A stretch of 64,000 nucleotides of DNA from Desertimonas flava (lineage in GTDB: Bacteria; Actinomycetota; Acidimicrobiia; Acidimicrobiales; Ilumatobacteraceae), in the NCBI RefSeq assembly GCF_003426815.1, contig NZ_QKYK01000031.1, positions 1 through 64,000 on the forward strand. The letters are read 5' to 3'. Shown one piece after another: positions 59,851-64,000 of the stretch. The notes beneath the pieces are model-generated. The model did no database searches and was not told the DNA's origin. It saw only the letters and a program-made list of their open reading frames with translations. Within the stretch, counting starts at the first letter, position 1; the number at the start of each line of letters is the position of its first letter. Made by a program: the position numbers and the translations under genes.

Positions 59851-60192
59851 ACCGAGACCATGCGCGGCGCTACAGCACTCCGGGGCCTACTGCCCCATGC
59901 TGTCTGCAGACGAACCTGCTCATCTTCACGACTTCGGCTCTGACGGGGCGGGCGTCGGCCCGGCGGGATCGATCCCGAGCACGTCGACCTCGGTCTCGCA
60001 GCGGTGCGACCGTTCCGTCGCGCCGACGACCCAGGCATCGCCCCGTCGAGCATGGCCCTGCGGCAACGACGACGTCGCTTCGTCGGTCCGAGCGAGGCCG
60101 CAGGCGTCTGGACTGGACTGCACTTCACGCCCTCACCTGGCCCGGGAATCCGCTGAACGGGGTGGTCCAGAAGGCGTACTGTCTCGCCCCGC
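59851..60192. other. 342-bp region with a small hairpin, no recognised gene
   Basis: GGGGC-CTACT-GCCCC (59882-59896) is a 5-bp hairpin 32 nt after the methyltransferase stop and may terminate it. A minus-strand frame of 65 codons (60123-59926) has a reasonable end (CETEVDVLGIDP) but no start signal, and may be a remnant; not called as a gene. Confidence 0.4.
60177..60182 (+). promoter_or_regulatory. -10 box (TACTGT) for the Hsp70-like gene
   Basis: TACTGT ends 10 nt before the ATG at 60193. Confidence 0.4.
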
Positions 60193-62184
60193 ATGACGTA
60201 CGCGCTGGGGATCGACCTGGGGACCACGTTCACCGCGGCTGCCGTGGCGCGCTCCGGGAGGGTCGAGATCGTCGGTCTCGGCAATCACGCCGCGGCGATC
60301 CCGTCGGCGGTGCTGCTGCGGGAGGACGGCGAGCTGTTGGTCGGCGACGCCGCCATCCGCCGTGGTCAGCAGGAGCCGGCGCGTCTGGCCAAGGAGTTCA
60401 AGCGCCGCCTCGGTGACGCCACGCCGATCATCCTCGGGCACACCCCGTACTCGTCGGAGCGCCTGATGGCGATGATCGTCCGCTGGGTCGTCGACGCCGT
60501 CTCGGAGCGCAACGGCGGCCCGCCCGCCTCGGTCACCATCGCCCACCCGGCCAACTGGGGGCCGTACAAGCGAGAGCTGCTGCAGCAGGCAGCTGCCCTC
60601 GCCGGCCTCGACAGCGTCCGCTACGTGAGCGAGCCGGAGGCGGCGGCCGTGCACTTCGCGGCGGGGGAGCGCGTCGACGAGGGGGGAGTGGTCGCCGTCT
60701 ACGACCTCGGCGGAGGCACCTTCGACGCGGCCGTGCTCCGTCGCGTCGACGGACGCTTCGTCACGCTCGGCGAGCCGCAGGGCATCGAACGCCTCGGGGG
60801 CATCGACTTCGACGAGGCCGTGTTCTCCCACGTCCGCCAGACACTCGGTGCCGGCCTGACGTCGCTCGACCTCGACGACCCATCGGTGCGAGCCAGCGTC
60901 GTGCGGCTCCGCGAGGAGTGCGTCGCGGCCAAGGAGGCCCTGTCCGACGACAGCGAGGCCATCGTTCCGGTGATGCTGCCCGGACTGCAGACGTCGGTGC
61001 GCATCACCCGGCCGGAGTTCGAGCAGATGATCCGCCCGGTGCTGCGCGAGACGGTGACGATGCTCCAGCGGGCGATCCAGCTCGCCGGGGTGACATCCGC
61101 CGGGCTGTCGGCGGTGGTTCTCGCGGGTGGGTCGTCGCGCATCCCCCTCGTCGCCGAGATGGTCAGCGAGGCGCTCGGCCGTCCGGTGAGCGTCGACGCC
61201 CACCCGAAACACACCGTCGCGATGGGCGCGGCGCGCCTGGCAGCCGATCCCTCGACCGCCGCGGCGTCGAAAGGGCCAGCCGCTGTGCCGCCCCCGGCCC
61301 CGGCCGTCGTCCCGCCGCCGCCGGTGAGCGCAATCGATCCGGCGGTGGGGTCGCCGTCCGTACCAGCGGCCCAGTCACCGAGCTCTGATCTGGTGCCCCC
61401 GGCTCCCGCGCCACCACCGACATCCAGCGGGTCGGGCCCGACACCCCCCCGTCGAACGGTGCCGACTTCGGCTGCCGCCTCGCCGGGCCCAGACCCCGCA
61501 CGGGACCGACCGTGGGCCAAAGGGGCCGTCGCCCTCGTCGTGATCGCAGTCGTGGCGGCCGTGGCCGGGTTCCTGATCGTCCGATCTCGCGGTGGAGACT
61601 CCGACACCACCGGCGATGACTCGGTGCCGGAGGCCACCGTCGGAGTCGTGGCGACGCTTCCCGGCACCACCGATGGTGACAGCGCGATCGTCGTCACCAC
61701 GACGATCGCCCAGACAACAGAGGACACGGAGCCGGTCGACACAGAGGCCGATACCGAGCCCACCGAAACCGATCAGACCGATGCGACCGTGACGACAGCG
61801 ACCAATGACTCGACCGTCCGCACGACGATCGCCACGCCGTGCGCGGGAGCCAACGGCAACTGCGTGACGATCAACTCGATCACCGCCAACGGGGACGAAC
61901 TGATCGCGACGTATTCGGTGGTGGGTTTCGAGCCCGACCTCGACGGAGGCCCGCTGAGCAAGCACATCCACTTCTACTTCGACACCGTCGGGGTGTCGCA
62001 GGCCGGCGAGCCGGGCTCCGGCCCGTGGGTCATGTGGGACGTCGACCCGATCACCGGCCAGCTGCTCTACCGTTTCCGTCGATCCGAGATCCCCGAGGGG
62101 GCCAGACAGTTGTGCGCGTCGGTGGCCAACGTCAACCACGGACTCGACGATCACCTGTCGAGCTGCCGCAACCTTCCCCTCTGA
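60193..62184 (+). CDS. Hsp70-type ATPase fused to a membrane helix and extracytoplasmic domain
   Basis: 663 residues. Residues 1-350 are an Hsp70 actin-like ATPase domain: ALGIDLGTTFTAAAVA, YDLGGGTFDAAV (170-181), AGGSSRIPLV (311-320). The substrate-binding half of DnaK is missing. A Pro/Ala-rich linker (355-440) leads to one membrane helix (441-463) and then a Thr/Glu/Asp-rich stalk and an outer domain with Cys pairs (ATPCAGANGNCVTI; LCASVANV ... SSCRN). The chaperone-like ATPase faces the cytosol and the small domain the outside, as in a signal or envelope sensor. Followed by the TRIC gene after 12 nt. Confidence 0.88.
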   Translation: MTYALGIDLGTTFTAAAVARSGRVEIVGLGNHAAAIPSAVLLREDGELLVGDAAIRRGQQEPARLAKEFKRRLGDATPIILGHTPYSSERLMAMIVRWVVDAVSERNGGPPASVTIAHPANWGPYKRELLQQAAALAGLDSVRYVSEPEAAAVHFAAGERVDEGGVVAVYDLGGGTFDAAVLRRVDGRFVTLGEPQGIERLGGIDFDEAVFSHVRQTLGAGLTSLDLDDPSVRASVVRLREECVAAKEALSDDSEAIVPVMLPGLQTSVRITRPEFEQMIRPVLRETVTMLQRAIQLAGVTSAGLSAVVLAGGSSRIPLVAEMVSEALGRPVSVDAHPKHTVAMGAARLAADPSTAAASKGPAAVPPPAPAVVPPPPVSAIDPAVGSPSVPAAQSPSSDLVPPAPAPPPTSSGSGPTPPRRTVPTSAAASPGPDPARDRPWAKGAVALVVIAVVAAVAGFLIVRSRGGDSDTTGDDSVPEATVGVVATLPGTTDGDSAIVVTTTIAQTTEDTEPVDTEADTEPTETDQTDATVTTATNDSTVRTTIATPCAGANGNCVTINSITANGDELIATYSVVGFEPDLDGGPLSKHIHFYFDTVGVSQAGEPGSGPWVMWDVDPITGQLLYRFRRSEIPEGARQLCASVANVNHGLDDHLSSCRNLPL

Positions 62185-62196
62185 CACGATGAGGAC

Positions 62197-62901
62197 GTGC
62201 CGACCGCATCCTTGCTGAGCGCCTCCGCCGCGCTGGACATCCCGAACTGGGTGGAGATCTCGGCGATCGCCTTCGGCGCTCTCGCTGGCGCCCTGACCGG
62301 CGTTCGCGTCCACTTCGACATCGCCGGTGTGATGTTCCTCGCCGTCTCCTGCGGGCTCGGCGGTGGCGTGATCCGCGACGTGCTGCTCCAAGAAGGGACC
62401 CCGATCGCCCTGACCGACCGGTGGTACCTGCCGACGTCCTTGGCCGCGGGTCTGATCGGCATCGTGCTCGGCCGGATGACCGAGGCCGCCAAGAACCGCT
62501 TCGGCCTCACCTTCGTCTTGGTCGACGCCGTGTGCCTGTCGGCGTTCGCGCTCCTCGGCGCCGACCGCGCCGTCGCCGCCGAGTTGCCGGTGGTGTCGTG
62601 CGTGCTCGTCGGCGTCGTGACCGGCACCGGTGGCGCGATCATCCGCGACATCGTCGTCAACGAGCCGCCGGAGCTGTTCCTTCCCGGGTCGTTCTACGCA
62701 TTCGCCGCGGCGGGAGGCTGCATCATCTACGTGATCGGTCTCCGATCCGACATCCCATCGGTGCCGCTCGCGGTCGTCTGCTTCGCCGCGGTCATCGGGA
62801 TCCGCGTGCTCTCGACCCATCGACGATGGAGAACGACCAGTGCCGATGCTCTCGACCTGAGCCATCGCGTGGCCAGGATCCGCCGGCCACCCCGAGGATG
62901 A
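62197..62901 (+). CDS. TRIC-type cation channel family protein (UPF0126)
   Basis: 234 residues with seven hydrophobic helices. The two GG-x3-RD motifs, GLGGGVIRDVLL and GTGGAIIRDIVV, mark the inverted-repeat halves of the family. Bacterial members form trimeric potassium-permeable channels. The GTG start is 12 nt after the Hsp70-like gene, so they are probably co-transcribed. The 127 nt after the stop hold the promoter of the next gene. Confidence 0.9.
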   Translation: MPTASLLSASAALDIPNWVEISAIAFGALAGALTGVRVHFDIAGVMFLAVSCGLGGGVIRDVLLQEGTPIALTDRWYLPTSLAAGLIGIVLGRMTEAAKNRFGLTFVLVDAVCLSAFALLGADRAVAAELPVVSCVLVGVVTGTGGAIIRDIVVNEPPELFLPGSFYAFAAAGGCIIYVIGLRSDIPSVPLAVVCFAAVIGIRVLSTHRRWRTTSADALDLSHRVARIRRPPRG

Positions 62902-63015
62902 GAACAGCGCCACTCCGAGCTCGTTCCGCTGGTGCCCGCTCTCAGCCGACCTCGCGCGGTCCAGGGCGGCCGTGGTCGGAATCAGGTTCGGTGGCGCCGT
63001 CGGCGCGGATCCGAG

Positions 63016-63021
63016 TAGTCT
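63016..63021 (+). promoter_or_regulatory. -10 box (TAGTCT) for the CAP-FN3 gene
   Basis: TAGTCT ends 7 nt before the ATG at 63029. Confidence 0.5.
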
Positions 63022-63028
63022 CCGTCAC

Positions 63029-64000
63029 ATGTTCGTAACATTGCGTCGGGCCGCCGTCCGCCGTGCGCTGGCTGCCGTCGTGGCGGCCGCCGGCGCGCTG
63101 GTCAGTCCGCTCGCCGCCGCCGCGGGCCCGTCGCTCGAGTCCCCCTCCGCCCCGGCGTTCGCCCTCGCACCAGCACTGCCGTCGTCGACCTCGCTGCGTG
63201 ACGTCACGAACAGCTACCGCGCCTCGGCCGGTGTCGCTGGGTTGACGCTGAATGCCGCACTCAACCAGGCTGCGCAGATCCGCGCGCAGGAGATGGTGGC
63301 CAACGGCTACTTCGCCCATCGACGTCCGAATGGCACCAGCCCGAGCACGGTGCTTGCGCAGGTCGGCTACGGCTGGAACGCTTGGGGCGAGAACCTCTTC
63401 ATGTCGTCGTATGACCCGGCGCCGTCGTCGGTGGTCGGGGCGTGGATGAACAGCAGTGGGCACCGGGCCAACATGCTTTCTTCCACGTTCACCCAGGTCG
63501 GCTTCGGCTCGGCAACCACTCCAAACTTCGCTGGCCAGGGACCCCGGACGATCGTCGTCGCGATCTACGCTCGTCCCAGCGGGACGGTGGTCCTTCAACG
63601 GCCGTCGGCGCCTCTGTCGTTCACGGCCTCCTCTCCAGGTCCGGGGCAGGTGCGTTTGTCGTGGGCGGCTCCATCGTGGAACGGCGGAGCAGCGATCGCT
63701 CAGTACGGCTTTCAGCGCTCGTCCAACGGTGGTGCATCGTGGATCGGCGGTAACGCCGGCGGCGGCAGCTCGCGATCCGTGCTCATCTCCGGGCTGACCC
63801 CAGGTGCTGGATACCGATTCCGGTTAGCGGCCCGCAACAGCGTCGGCTGGGGGTCGATGACTGCAAGCGTCATTGTCTACGCGGCGCCGCGGACACCGTC
63901 CGCTCCCACGTCTCTGTCGGCGACGGCACTGCCGTCCGGCGAGGTGCGGCTGGACTGGACGGCGCCGGCGTACAACGGGGGCGCCGCGATCACGCAGTAT
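63029..64000 (+). CDS. secreted CAP-domain protein with FN3 repeats (truncated by window end)
   Basis: 324 codons remain open at the window edge. A signal peptide (about 1-32, RALAAVVAAAGALVSPLAAA) is followed by a CAP/SCP domain (54-182) with His97 (YFAHRRPNG), Glu121 (WGENLFM), His145 (NSSGHRANML) and VGFGSA, the metal-binding tetrad region. Then FN3 units begin (192-285, next from about 290) with GFQRSSNGGASWIGG, the variant also found in the SGNH-FN3 protein at 45171-47807. Function of bacterial CAP proteins is little known; secreted and possibly wall-associated. Confidence 0.85.
   Translation, partial: MFVTLRRAAVRRALAAVVAAAGALVSPLAAAAGPSLESPSAPAFALAPALPSSTSLRDVTNSYRASAGVAGLTLNAALNQAAQIRAQEMVANGYFAHRRPNGTSPSTVLAQVGYGWNAWGENLFMSSYDPAPSSVVGAWMNSSGHRANMLSSTFTQVGFGSATTPNFAGQGPRTIVVAIYARPSGTVVLQRPSAPLSFTASSPGPGQVRLSWAAPSWNGGAAIAQYGFQRSSNGGASWIGGNAGGGSSRSVLISGLTPGAGYRFRLAARNSVGWGSMTASVIVYAAPRTPSAPTSLSATALPSGEVRLDWTAPAYNGGAAITQY

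Noticed and set aside
59926-60123. A 65-codon minus-strand frame
   Set aside because: The C-terminal part looks protein-like but no start signal or family could be found.

Overview
The window is 64 kb of high-GC DNA that reads as the chromosome of an actinobacterium. The signs are strong G/C third positions, frequent GTG starts, short TANNNT boxes placed 6-10 nt before start codons (leaderless mRNAs), a mycothiol-type isomerase fold, an Rv2466c-like thioredoxin-fold protein, and secreted proteins built from FN3, HYR and CAP modules. A member of the Acidimicrobiia (Ilumatobacter-like) would fit, but that placement is inference; no rRNA or other species marker is present.

1-5.2 kb: the 3' end of an IS30-type transposase, a NoeA-like methyltransferase with a small membrane protein, a GT-C membrane protein, a Bcp peroxiredoxin, three tandem 101-bp repeats, a FabZ-type dehydratase and a small membrane protein, closed by a strong bidirectional hairpin. 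5.2-9.9 kb (minus strand): a type II fatty-acid synthesis cluster, fabD-fabH-[two 101-bp repeats]-fabG-acpP-fabF. FabD carries an extra C-terminal biotinyl/lipoyl-like barrel. Each 101-bp repeat encodes a 34-residue mini-ORF, and every mini-ORF overlaps the preceding stop and following start through GTGA, so the repeats sit as coupled links between bcp and fabZ and between fabH and fabG.

10-15.6 kb: an AAA-type ATPase with an operator-like palindrome; a tRNA with Leu anticodon CAA but a short variable loop; a LAGLIDADG homing-endonuclease gene followed by a duplicated tRNA 3' half and a fragment of a vapC gene; a secreted protein with eight HYR repeats; and an intact vapBC pair with a palindromic operator. 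15.6-20.3 kb: ordinary metabolism (acyl-CoA dehydrogenase, mycothiol-related proteins, an alpha/beta hydrolase lacking its serine nucleophile) with a second, 35-bp stop-codon-anchored repeat.

20.3-59.9 kb is a large cell-envelope glycan locus. It has at least eight proteins with glycosyltransferase or GT-C features, several methyltransferases, an epimerase, acyltransferases, a pyruvyl transferase, a WbsX-like protein, a sulfatase-fold membrane enzyme, an L,D-transpeptidase, an M15-like peptidase and an O-antigen-type ABC exporter (wzm and wzt on opposite strands, converging). The minus-strand run 28346-36319 is one tightly overlapping eight-gene operon. Small coiled-coil proteins with basic C-terminal tails recur beside the glycosyltransferases, and similar tails end several of the methyltransferases. 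The reasonable reading is synthesis, decoration (methyl, acyl, pyruvyl) and ABC export of a surface polysaccharide. A complete IS30 element (55490-56688) lies between the pyruvyl transferase and the sulfatase gene.

60.2-64 kb: an Hsp70 ATPase fused to a membrane-anchored extracytoplasmic domain, a TRIC-type channel, and a CAP-FN3 secreted protein that runs off the window end.
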